A stretch of DNA of 64,000 nt, from the NCBI RefSeq assembly GCF_014905175.1, contig NC_057790.1:22718469-22782468 (forward strand), given 5' to 3'. Positions 36,451-48,433 of the stretch are shown piece after piece. The position numbers and the translations under genes are program-made. Each line of letters starts with the position of its first letter. Within the stretch, counting starts at the first letter, position 1. This DNA comes from Aphidius gifuensis. Lineage: Eukaryota; Arthropoda; Insecta; Hymenoptera; Braconidae. The notes below the pieces were generated by a model, which saw only the letters and a list, made by a program, of their open reading frames with translations, had not been told where the DNA came from and did not search any database.

Positions 36451-39400
36451 TAAAAAATTATTATCAAAATATATAAAAAAAAATAAAATAAATAAATGAA
36501 AATGAATAAGATGAAATGAAGAAAAAAAATAATAATAATACTAATAAATGTAGGATAAAACAACAAAATGAAAAGCAATATTTAATGATTAGGTTCAAGA
36601 TATTATCTTTCGTATATAATAACGAGCATCCAACTTGGTAGAAATACATGTGTGATATAACGGTTTGATGTACACAAATATATATATGTGTGTGTAGATA
36701 TTTTCATAACCGGTTAATGTCTTTTTAACTTTTAATTAACTTGAAATACTTTTTAAAAAAATAAATATATATATAAAAATATTTATTTTAGTTTTAAAAT
36801 AATTAGAAAAGAAAAATTCTTTGTGGTTGAATAATATATATTAAAATAAACTTGAAATTACAATTTTTTAATGTTTAAATGTACATGTATACATTATCTT
36901 ACATGCATATGTGTAATTGGATATATTTTTCATCAAAGAAAATTAAGTTTATCTTGTGTATATATGGTTGCAAGAGTGTTTCCGGTGTCACTGCAGGTAT
37001 AATTGCCTCTCAGATACAAGGGGTGAACTGAACTCGATAGAGAATCAAGTGAGATTACAAACGTTTATATAGAAGTTAAATATATAGATATATAGAAATT
37101 TGAAATACCAATTTGTGTGTGGATATAGACACAAGAGTTCCTGTGGCAAATACCTTGGGGGCAAGTTGTTTCGTGCAAGATATTTGGAGCGTGCTGGTCA
37201 AGTTCATTATTGAGATACATTGTGTATATACTGCATTGTATTGTGTATACATTGATGAATGTTATAGAGTACAGTGTCTAAGTTTACAATAACAACCACA
37301 TATTATATCAAAATAGTCTGGTGACCATCAGCTGTGTATTTAGTTACAAGTGTTTTTCAAGTTGTATCAAAACTAATTTGTCACTTGAAGTCTTGTTTTT
37401 TAAATTATCATCTTTATTACATACACTTTATTATTTGTTCTCTTGTTATTCGTATCTTCACTTTGATATCAACAACATGGTAAATAAAATGTCATTGTTG
37501 CCTTAAAATATTTATACAAACTGATAACTTGACTTTTTGATCTTTTACTGTATATAATAATAGCTTCCTGAATTTTCTATCCGCCTTAATGCCTTGTTAT
37601 ATTTAAAGTGTGCGGTTGTTTTTTTATTTTTATTTTTTATTTTACAACCTCATTAACTCTCAGCATTTTATTACAAATATTGTATAAAGTTTTTTTTTCT
37701 ACTTTTTTTTAAAGTTTTATTTATATTTTGCTGGAGTAATTTAAGCTAGGATTGAAAGGACAAGGGTTTTGTATTTTGTAGCTTGGTTTTTGTCGAAAAT
37801 TTTGTATATCGAATTTTGCTTGGTATTTTGCGATTAAGGCAACAAGAGAACCAGGCAAAAACAATGTTCCGGCAAAAGCAATTTGTCGATCCCCAGGGGA
37901 TGTGAATGTAGGATTTAGGCCTTTTAAGTCATGAACTTTGACCCTTTAAATTTTTGTATTAGTAAATCTGTATTTTTTTATCGATAAAAAATATACATGT
38001 AAAATCAAATGCACTATATACATTGTAATTTTTTTCTTTTTTGCACTAACAAAGTATATTGCTATTGGTGCTATTAATATTTAACAGTAAACTAAAAAAA
38101 AAATTAAAATAATTTTTTTTTAATCCTTTGAACATTTTCATGTTAAAATATATATGTTTTTCAAATTTATTTTAAATATATTCACTGAAAAAACGTTTTT
38201 TTGTTTTTATCTAAAGTATATATACAAAGTGTAATATCGTGCTAGATTTCCTCGCTAATTAGCCGAGCTGTCATATGAGAAAAGGGTCGTGCTCTTTCGT
38301 CATGTACAGAGATTGAATTTATATATATAAAATAATGCCGTGGGTATCTGTTATATTTTGTTAAAAAGTCAGTAGCATACACATGAATCAACTCAGAAAA
38401 AGCTTAGTTTATGCATTTATTCCACCGGTGAAATATAATGTAATTAATTAGTCACTGTTTGTTTTGTACGTTGATTCATAAACGTAGCTTGCTCTCGGAT
38501 AGATAAAAAATAATAAAAAATAAAAGAGGTCAAAAAATATACACGTCAATGGCTTTATGTTTTTTTATCAATATATAAAAAGCTCGGAGCTTCTCGGAAA
38601 TTGACAGAATAAAATACCCTCGAGGTTGTTGTACTTTGCAGTTTTTTTTTTTTTTTTTTACTTTATTTTCCATCATTTTTTATTTTTTTATTATAAATAA
38701 TAATTGTGTCTGTAATATATATATTTTTTTCTTTCATATCCCTGCTCTCTATAGATGATATCGCTGACAGAATATATTTTTTTTTTCCATCAGGAAAAGT
38801 TCGTTAAGAATTTTTTTTTCTTTTTTCATATGCATGCTGTACACCATTAAAGACAAAATAATAAATATTTTAGAAAAATATATATATAGAATAACACAAT
38901 AATAATAATAAAAAAAAAATAAAAAAAGAAAAGAGTAAAGTAAAATTAAAAATGATACACACTGACGTAATAATAACAAAAAAGATTGAAAAGATAAAGA
39001 AAAATTTTTTTGTTATTATCTTGTTTTGTCTTGTTCAACTATACTACTGTCTTTTGAATTTTCTTTTATATTATGTTCATTCGTCGTTTTAAAATTTTAT
39101 TTTTTTATGCTTGTCTTTTTTTTCTTCTGTATTTTATTTTCTTCTATAACGTGCTGCCAACCAGACGAACATTTTTCCTATTACTTTCGCAACACTGGCA
39201 CTTTGACGCGTTCTCATTGTTTCATTTCTTGACAACAACGTGTTAAATTATTTACAGGCGAATACTTCGATACGACAAATACCAGTTCAGACGAAAAAAT
39301 ATAGGGTCGTGCTACAAGGGCTACAAGGGCAAGTCAGATTATAAAATAATGATAAAAAGATAGTAGAGGTCGAAGAAGGTCGATTAAAGAAGGGCTGTTT

Positions 39401-41149
39401 GATGAATTTAAATCGTATGAAAAAAAAGGGTAAAAAACCAAGCCGAGCATTTTCAACGTGACTATTTGCTCATGAATTAAAAATGAAAGAAAAATATAAA
39501 AGAAAAAAAAAAAACAACTCTAAATATAGCTAAAGACATGCAAACAAGAAAAATAAATAAAATTTTTATTTAATTATTTTCATGATTATCCTTGTTGTTC
39601 TTTACTCTTTATAATATATTTTCATTCGTTTTAATAAGACTAATTGTTTTTCTATATCGTGGGATGATGATGAAAAGAGCTTACCTGGAAAAAATTAAAA
39701 AATCACAAATCAAAATTATATACATAATGTATTATAATAATAATCTTGTTTAACAACTAAACTAGCTCATATCGTGTGAAATTCATAGCATTCTCGTGGG
39801 TCTAATTAAGCATCGGGGAGGGCAACGAGTTTATTGTTGGACGATAACACTTCACATATGTGTATATATAGCTATTTAAAAGAGGGTTTGCGTAAGGTGA
39901 ATATACATGTTTATAATATGTATGTATATATTATTGAATGCGTGTATATTATAGCTTTATTATTGTGTTAAAATTACGCCGTGAGAAATAACACCACTAT
40001 CAGAATAAGACAAAAAACTCGTACCTCTTTTTATCCACTCTAATTTTTAGCATGATATATCCGGATGTACATGTATGTATATATTTTATATATATATATA
40101 TATATAAGACCAATGTATAAGAGTGTGCATTGAATTCAAGATAATTCAAAAAGCTCCACATATTCTGTATACTCATTCACCCTCTTCTCTCATTTATTAC
40201 TACTTAATGCCCAGGGAAATTGGATGGTACTGCAATGCTAAATATTAAATATATAACAAAAAAATATAAGGCAAAAAGAAACACAATTCTCTACAGGAAA
40301 TATATTATACAAAGGAACTAAAATGACCTCGTGTTTGTTTTTTTTTTTATTTATTTATTTCTTGTTAGTTATTATACTTCAACAATTCTTTTCTTTCTTT
40401 CTTCATTATTTTTTGTACAATTGAATTATAAATTATTATTGTCCTTATTTTTATGTGGATTATTATGTGTCTATTTTAAAAGTATATTTTAAATCTGCTT
40501 GTTAACGTGAGTTAAATTCATCCATTTTCATTCGACACCTTGTTTGTTTTTATAAAAAATAGTTGCAATTGTTTTATCAACTTTTTTTTTTATATGGCTG
40601 AAAAACTATGTGGTGATAAAATAAAGTTTACAAAGTTTTAGTGAATCATGATGATTTTCATTGAAATTTAATAATAATATTTATGTTTAAAGCTTGTTGT
40701 TGCTTTTTCAAGATTTTTTTTCATTTCCGTTCGTGTTTTATTTTTTTTTTTTTATTTATTTTTTTCCATCTTCACGGTTTCTACGTGTCTCACGAACATT
40801 TGCATATCTTTAAAAGTGCTATAAAAATTAATAACTAAACTAGCTGGACTTTACGTGCTTCTCTAAGCAGTGAAATATAATTTTCAATAACTATATATAT
40901 TATATATATTTATTTTTAAATATTTAAATACTTGAAATGATTATTATTTTAATCTTTTGAGTATAAAGATTATTATTTATTGGCTTCTCAATGATGATTT
41001 TGTTCATTGAATCGTGACAATAAATGTAAAAGCAGTGTTATTTAATTTGAAAAATAAAATACAATTTATGGTGGATTATTGTTAATTTTTATTTTCATAA
41101 TATTGATCGAGGTGAAAGAAAAAAAAAATAAAATAAAAGGAAGTAAATG
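36451..41149 (+). other. A+T-rich probable intron
   Basis: No supported exon. Patches of interest: about 36970-37040 (TCACTGCAG followed by GTATAA), about 37840-37930 (near-repeat GGCAAAAACAATGTT / GGCAAAAGCAATTTG and the odd palindrome ATCCCC-A-GGGGAT at 37889-37901), about 39150-39340 (acceptor TTATTTACAG at about 39257 opening a 15-codon frame that stops without a donor). A long TA repeat lies near 40089-40106. Confidence 0.35.
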
Positions 41150-41275
41150 ATGAGATGAAGTCAAGTGTAAAGGGATTTCCTGGTGTGATGGGAAGCCGTA
41201 CGATATTATTCAGGAACAACAATACCGACTGCTTCCTTCTTGTCGGCCAATGTCAAGATACAGGATGTTGAAAAT
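41150..41275. other. GC-richer block open on both strands
   Basis: The plus strand has an ATG frame (about 37 codons, ending ...FLLVGQCQDTGC) and the minus strand has a frame ending ...ADKKEAVGIVVPE before TAA. The minus frame is open from an acceptor-like TTACAG. Both are short and unidentified. One may be an exon relic, or the block may be a conserved element. Confidence 0.2.
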
Positions 41276-44200
41276 AAAATATATAGATCTGTAATATTTA
41301 AAAATAAATAATAAAATATTTTTTGAAACATGATTCAAATAAAAATATGCGAATATATATATAAACAATACGTTTTTTAGTTATATGATAGTAACTTTTA
41401 AAAGAATATAACGATTATCAGTCTTCCACTAGATATATTTTTCCACAGAATTCATCATACGTGCCATCAACTAGGTAGTTTAGTTTTTTTATTATCATTT
41501 TATTTTATTTTTTACCCTTTGTATTTTCTAAACAAAAAACTCAATGTTTCTGTCGTACTGAAAAAGATAACGCGTGTGCACGTGACTTTTCTTATTGAAG
41601 CAACAAACCCGTTTATTCATCCGAGAACTCGATCAAGTGGGAAATTGAAGAAAAATAAAATTTAAAACAAAAAAAAAATCATCATAAATATATCTGGAAT
41701 AATGTACGAAAGTTTAATCGACATTTGTTTTCGTTTTATTGTTTTATGTTTCAAAGAAGACGATAGGGCAAAAAAACCAATCTTTATATCAACTGATAAT
41801 AATCTCCGGGCATTGTACATGACTCCCTGTTTTCATCTGTCTATAAAAGAAAACAAAAATAATCAATCACGACTATGTATATGTTAAAAAAAATACCATT
41901 TTTTATTGTAAAAATTTTTCTATTATTATTGTTATTTTTGTAAGACAGTTGAAAAAAAATACAGAGGAAAAAATATGAGATAACAGAAGATTGTACTATT
42001 TGTCACAGTTTGAATATACAGTTTGCGATTTAAACGAATATATAAAACAGAAGGAATAAATAAAAGAGGCCGAAAATTTATATATAATGTTTATCTGAAA
42101 AATAGCCCCAGACGTTTTTACAATATCGAAAAAAATTTTAAATAAAAAAAATACCAAAAATTAATAATCACAAGAAACTCGAAAAAATTATATGACAAGT
42201 AGAAAAAGTATTTTTACGTCAGACTTAAACTTTTTACACCTTGTGACTGCAATAAAAAATATAAAATATAAAAACAAAAAAAAAATTAAAAATCCAACAA
42301 TTAAAACTTAAATAATTAATAAATCGAATTAAGAATTAATTTTTTTTTGCTTTTTAAATTCCTTTTTTTTAAATTTATTTTTTTAAAAATAATATTTTTT
42401 ATTTTTTTAATTTAGCACTAGTGCTTTTGCAATTAGTGAAAATCAATTGTCATGCTTGCATTAACTGACGAATGAAAAAATAAAAAAAATAATAATATAA
42501 TTAAAAAAATTAATGATAAAAAATAATAATGTGAAAAGGTCAAAGTAACCATGTATAAAGAGTCACTCTTTTAAATTTTGTTGAATTTTAATTGACAGTT
42601 GACAATTACTTGAGCGTATGGTTTTATTCACCTACAATTCATCGAGAATTGCATCTGCTGCTTTTATATGCACATCATCTCTTAGTAATAATAATAATAA
42701 AATAAAAAATAATAATAAAATAGTCTATCTGTGTCGCTCGTATACTTGTTATATATATAACAAGTGCTTTGCATACAATTTCACTGAAATGACGTACGAA
42801 CCCTTTCGAATTTTCTTCAATACTTAATTAGTTTACAGTTTATATATTATATATTATATAACTACATTGTACATATTCTCAGATTTATTAATTTGATCAG
42901 ACATTAGCACAGTCAAAGAAGCCATTACTGGTGTCGTTCGTAAAGCAAGTTTTTTTTAAAAAAAAACTCTCTCTTTCATTTTGTCAAGTACAAAAAAGTA
43001 CATCAAAAATTTTCTACCATCTGATATTATAACTGCTTTTTTATTTTTCAAATATGATACATGCATATATCATATAAATTTCTCAGTATTTGCCAAAACT
43101 TTTCACCAAGTTTTTCTGTTTTAAACTTCGTTGGTACACCAGTAAAAAGACATCGCAAGCACAAATTGACTTTGCAAATATATGTTTTAATATAATACTG
43201 AATTATTAAGATATTATTAACTCAACTTATCGTTACATGACATTTCAAATAGTTATAATAGTTTTCTAAAAATAATATTATTTAAAATATTTTTAATGAA
43301 TTTAATTACAAAAATTACTAACTTTTTTTTTTTTACATTCCTTTGTATTGTAAGCTGGTTCAAAAAGTTTGCCGATTAATCAGTGATGAAATGGAAATTC
43401 TCTATCTGGCATTAGTTTGGTAATCCCGAAGCCACTAGAGTCTCGGTTAATTCCATGGGAATTGTGTGACGCATTCTTTTCATCCTCTGAATAAAGTTGA
43501 CGTCCGCAATTGCACAGTTGTACAACATATATATATATATAATATTCGATCGAATTTCAGTTTGTCCCCACTTTACAATTTGTCTATGTAAATCTCGTTT
43601 GTCGATATATAAACTTGTGCTTTTGCGGGTTTATACACAAACGTTATTTAATTTTTTTTTCTATTTTTTTTTCTATACAGAGAAACGGTGGATAACAGTA
43701 TTAAAAACGCCTAGAGGGATTTAAATTTTATTCGTGTTTTTGATGCTGTTGATTGGAAAATTTTTTTAAATTAATGATGATAATATTTTTGTTAATAGCT
43801 TCATATACAGCTTGATTACCAACCAGTAGTAAACAATATTTTGGGTCAGACAGTAGCAGTATGATTAACATCAATATAAAAAAAAAAAAAATTATTCAGA
43901 ATATAAAAAACACGATAAATAAATTATATATTTTATTTATCCATATATTGTATATATACGATAATAAATAAATAAAAAAATCGTTGAAATATATACCCCA
44001 TAGTAAATATGACATATCAATAAAAGTAATAAACAAGCACATATCACATGTATGTGCATTCGAAAAAATAAAAATAATAAAAATGATAACAAAAAAAAAA
44101 AAAAAAAGTAATGGTCTATTGGTTGTTGTATATAAAAGTATAATATTTGGAGAGACGTTAGTCTATGAAATACAGTCGTTTTTAGAGTTTAATGGACTCG

Positions 44201-44360
44201 ACATATACATATAAACGTTGACTTTCAGTATATCACTAGAATATATGCATGATTTATACTGTCAAAGAGTACAACATATATAACGTAGCAAATACACAAA
44301 GTGGTAGCAACGAAACTCAGCCTTTCTCATTCGGTTTTTTTTTTATTTTTCTTTCTTTCT
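41276..44360 (+). other. A+T-rich probable intron
   Basis: Homopolymer-rich. A more complex patch at about 43345-43500 has no supported exon. Frames at 42618-44214 are short and A+T-rich. Confidence 0.35.
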
Positions 44361-44364
44361 TTTT

Positions 44365-44660
44365 TTGCAATACAGTGGCTGGTTGTATTGGCTAATGTAT
44401 ACCAATGGTAAACTCACTTGCATTGACCAACCTGTTTGTCTTGTTTTTTTTTCTGTGTATTGCTGTGTAATTTTAGTATACACATCTACAGACATTCATG
44501 CACAATACTGTGTATGTGCTTATGGATACTATAGGGCATTTATGGCTACGTGGCAAGAGTCTACAGCACCAACAGCACCAGCAGGAGCATCAAAAACACC
44601 AGCTGGTGTTCACGGGCTGTGGACTAATCTCGACTAAACGCGCTTCTAAAAAGTACGGCT
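44365..44660 (+). other. GC-richer block resembling the 13.4 kb leader block
   Basis: Contains a CACCAACAGCACCAGCAGGA run, then GCTGTGGAC and a CpG-containing end. The order of elements (CAACAGCACCAG, AGGAGCAT, CTGTGGA) is similar to that at 13416-13490. Two overlapping frames are open: one starts at TTG, the other at ATG 44498 with His/Gln-rich sequence. I read it as repeat-rich non-coding or leader-like sequence. Confidence 0.25.
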
Positions 44661-46079
44661 TGCCATTTTTTTTTTTAACCCTATTTTTTTTTCTACTTTT
44701 ATATCTCTTTTTTTTTTACACTAAAAGAAAAAGTTTTTTCATCTTGTATTTTTTGTATTTTACTTTTAGCTTTTTTTTTTTTGCAAGGTATAAACTAAAA
44801 AAATAAAAAAAAAAAAATGAAACGACAACAGGACTTTTAATTTCAAAGTGATTTCAATAAATGCATGTTCATTTTTAAGATATCATTATTTTCAAGTTTT
44901 ATGTTGAATTTTTATGGTCAATTTTTTTCTCTGTGTGTGCTGTCGCCTGCAAACATTTTGATAATCTTCTAAGCGACTTTTTCCACTTTATTTTATTATC
45001 TTTCGTTTTCTTTTTACCTATATATCTATAGGTATACAAAAGTGAATATAAGTTTTTTCTTATTGGAAACTAAGTACAAAGAAAAACGATAAGAAAAAAA
45101 AAAATAAAAAAAAATAAATTGCAATTGTCAAAGTCCAATTGCCAATTCGATGACCAATTCACAATTTTAAAATATCTATTTATACGTACTTAATACATAA
45201 TATCAGTTTGTATAATCCATGATAATCACATCGTGCACAATTTCTTTTTCTCGGGTGTGGCAAATGTAGTCTGGATTGCAGGATTAACTGTGAGATGTAT
45301 AGATATCGATATACACGATATATAAAAAAAAAAAAATTTATCGGTTAGGATACATTGGTGATAAAATTTTTCATGCAAAACTGAAGTACCAACTGTGTAT
45401 TGCTTCCGCATATAATATTGATAAAAACAGTGCGTGTATATTTGTACTATGAATTTACATCATCTAGTTTTTTCTTTTGCTTATGATGCTTGTATTGCAA
45501 TTCTTTACCAAGTTAAAAAAAAAGCATACAAAATGAGTATACCAATATTGAGATACATGCGAAGGCTTTTCCATTTAATATACATCTATATATATAACAA
45601 CAACAATAAAGTGTAATAATGTTGAACAGATTTTGCAGGGCGTTGGCTTCTTATATAGCTGTACTCATATTTACTACCCTAATATCAATGCACATACATG
45701 TATATATACCACGAATACATATTTATAAAAATAAAAAAAAAAAAAAAAAAACATAAAAGTAGTGATAAAAACCGCTGTGGGTGGTAGACTATACTAATCG
45801 TTGAATGAAAATTAATTTATAGCAATTTTGTCTGGTGGTTAACCAGCTAGTTTTTTCAATTCTTTATATTAAAAAAATATAATACCCATATGTGAATTAA
45901 ATCATCCAATATTGCATCATTTATTAAAATAAATAAATATATTTTTATTATTATTATTTTTGATTGAATAAATAAATAAATTAAATAAATAATTTTTTTG
46001 CTGAAGCCATTGTGGTAGAGTTAAATTATACAAAAGTGAAAATAATATTTATTGTTGTGAATAAAAAAAAAATTTAGAA
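44661..46079 (+). other. A+T-rich probable intron
   Basis: Poly-A/T dominated; no supported exon or RNA. Confidence 0.4.
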
Positions 46080-46240
46080 AAATATCTCGATCCAGATGGC
46101 GAATTGAGTATATGAGATGGCTCGTGCTCCTTTAGTTGTTACAGGTTAATTCGACTACTTTGACCAGACAGCTTGCGAGCAGGTGAATGTTTATATTCAC
46201 CTGTTTTGCAGCTGGCTTAATTCCATTCTCAATATTTCTC
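46080..46240. promoter_or_regulatory. Conserved-looking block with paired CAGGTG boxes
   Basis: A GC-richer island of about 160 bases. At 46180-46203 CAGGTGAAT and ATTCACCTG form a perfect 9-base inverted repeat with a 6-base spacer (GTTTAT). CAGGTG is the E-box bound by Snail/ZEB/Zfh1-type repressors and some bHLH proteins, so this is two facing sites. Frames are short. I read it as an enhancer or silencer element in the intron. Confidence 0.4.
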
Positions 46241-46469
46241 TGCTCGTATATATATGCAAATTGCAACCAATTTGTATACATATATATAGAATCCTTTCAT
46301 GACTACATTACATAAATATACGCTGGTTTAATATTGTTTTCAGGCATGTAGAGTTGTATGAATACATGAACGAATTAGTATTTATGTTCATTTATATACG
46401 CATACATATTATATGTATAAATGAAAATAAAGATAATTTGTGTATGTGAATACTTACTACTGTACTTAC

Positions 46470-46556
46470 CTGCTTGGTATTGGTCTGGGATGTTGAAATT
46501 GTAGTATGATGGGTTTGTAAAGCCTCTGCCTTTATTCTAATGCCATCATCGAGCAT
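46470..46556 (-). CDS. Candidate minus-strand first exon, nested
   Basis: On the minus strand ATG at 46556 opens MLDDGIRIKAEALQTHHTT, then a Ser/Thr/Gln-rich end. The exon finishes CAAGCAG directly before GTAAGT, a near-perfect donor (acceptor side of the intron at 46469), in phase 0. The frame extends upstream of the ATG to a TAA, and a second donor-like GAG-GTAAGC lies about 50 bases further upstream. Base composition is clearly richer than the surroundings. No downstream minus-strand exon was found and no family is recognised. It would be a gene nested antisense in the putative plus-strand intron; a chance donor is the alternative. Confidence 0.25.
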
Positions 46557-46933
46557 CAACCACAAAGCTCCGACAACTAACGCTTACCTCTATATCCACT
46601 TGAATAATTTAAGCCACTCACAAATGTCCTAATGCACGATTCAAGTATACTGAAATTCTACCAGCTTTTAGCTTAAATAAATTTTTCACGTGTTACTAGC
46701 TCAAAATATACCTACTAGCTGAACATTGAATATTCGAAATTCTTTCTTTTTTTTTCAATATATACAAATTGATTAAATTTATTTATATAAACAGAATAAA
46801 CAAGTGAATTTTACAAATTTAACAAATTTCATTCTGTTTTCATGTATTTTTTTTTTTTTGTTGTTCTATATTTAATTAGATAATAAAAATTTACAATATA
46901 TATATTATATACTAATGAAATATTTTTGTTTTA

Positions 46934-46951
46934 TTTCTGTTTTAGGTAAGT
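46934..46951 (+). other. Recursive (ratchet) splice site
   Basis: TTTCTGTTTTAG is joined directly to GTAAGT: a pyrimidine-rich acceptor ending at 46945 and a consensus donor starting at 46946, with no bases between. This is the defining form of the recursive splice sites known in very long insect introns (first described in Drosophila Ubx). It would split a 15381-60062 intron into about 31.6 and 13.1 kb steps. It is the best such site I saw on the plus strand. Confidence 0.5.
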
Positions 46952-46990
46952 CAACAATTGGATAACAAGATAAATTTACCTTCCAAATCT
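46946..46990 (+). other. Possible 45-base cassette or recursive-splicing exon
   Basis: Between the acceptor at 46945 and a GTGAGT donor at 46991 lie exactly 45 bases. They are open only in phase 0 (VSQQLDNKINLPSKS). The phase-1 frame left by the signal exon reaches TAA after six codons, so the segment cannot follow that exon directly in frame. Downstream exon definition of this sort is known at recursive sites, where the exon is normally skipped. It may also be a true microexon following another exon. Confidence 0.3.
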
Positions 46991-48175
46991 GTGAGTAATA
47001 AGTAGGGATTTAATCATCGTCATGGCTATAAAAAGTGAGTAGATTAAAAAAAAAAAATGCATAAATACAAGAAGACAGTCCACCACTGACTCAAAGTATA
47101 ATGTATATAGAATCTGAATTTCTAGCCAAAGCAATAATGAGTTGAGTTTTCGCTTGGGAAAAGTAAATCGAAAAAATGTGGCATTCTCGTTGAGCTATAT
47201 AATATACCGATGCGATGACAAACGGAACGTGAGGAATGCACTCAAGTGTATTAAAAAAAAAATTAAATAAATAATATAAATGGGTTGTTTGAAAAAAGAA
47301 AAAATAATAATAAAAAATAGGTAGAGTTATAAAATTTCGAGGCAATACAATTTCTTGTTATATATTTTTATAAAAGATTTACCATCTCATTAAATTTTGA
47401 TCGTACAAGAATTACGTATACATGTGAAAGAGCATAAAGTGACTTTAAAAACTTTAATCTTGTCTACTATACATAAATCGTGTAAATTAATTGATTCCAA
47501 TTATAGGAAAATGGAATACAGCAATTAGTTTAAAATCAATTAACGATGACTTAAACGCCTTGTTTCATAACAACCCTTTTCTATGAATTTTTATTTTTTT
47601 TATTAAATTTTTTATACTTCCATCAACCAATCAACAAACTAACTAACCAACCCTTTCAATTTCCTCTTCTTTGTGGTGCATGTTATCATCCAATTTATAT
47701 TTATAATATATATATTGACAAAAATCAATTAACATAATACATAAAGTCAAGTTTTTGAAACGTATTACTGTAAATATGCTGCACAGTAACGAAATAAAAA
47801 AAAAGACTATCAAAAACCAGTTGAACTTGTTCATAAAATACGTATATTTTAATTTACTTCAACGTGTCTCATATATACCTTTTGACATTTTGATTTACTA
47901 CAAACACACACACACATTTTTATGAATAAATTTCTTATACATTTAGAGCTCTAGAGCAATGAATATTTTTCTAAAAACGTCAATTTGCTTTTTCCAATCA
48001 TTTAAAATCCATTTTTTATTATTTCTATTTCATTATCGAGTATTCTTCTTGTTCTTTGTTTTTTTTTTTAGTTCTTTTGGTTTTCAGTAAATATATTTGT
48101 ATATGAATTTTTTCATTCCTTTCGTTTTCTTTTTATTGACTTTATTTTTTTTTTTCATCTCACTTTTTTTCTCAG

Positions 48176-48329
48176 TGTCAAATGGAGTTCGGGAGTGGCC
48201 TATTTCCGGATTTAAAATATACATATACTTCCACAATCGTTCTTTTCTTCAAGAAGGCAATTTTCATGCCATTTTCATGCCTCTCTTATACTGCTACCAT
48301 ATTCCATTTTCCGTCAGCACTCGCGAAAA
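48176..48329 (+). CDS. Candidate internal exon, unknown product
   Basis: A long T-rich tract ends CACTTTTTTTCTCAG at 48175, one of the best acceptors in the window. In phase 1, matching the signal exon, the frame reads VSNGVREWPISGFK and stays open to TGA at 48331-48333. A donor-like GTGAGC begins at 48330, giving a 154-base exon. Another frame is open over the same bases. No domain is recognised, and strong acceptors occur often by chance in DNA this T-rich, so support is modest. Confidence 0.2.
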
Positions 48330-48433
48330 GTGAGCATGATAAATTTCTCGTAAAAATGCACCTACAATTTCTTTTTTTTTTTTCATTTTTCATCTTCAAA
48401 ACAGATGAAATAATAATGATAAAAACATAAATA

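Noticed and set aside
35929..36499. Overlapping frames on both strands with poly-Val, poly-Thr and His-rich runs
   Set aside because: They are translations of GTC, CAC and GAGT microsatellites.
39258..39303. Exon after acceptor TTATTTACAG, reading GEYFDTTNTSSDEKI in phase 1
   Set aside because: The frame stops after 15 codons and no GT donor lies before the stop.
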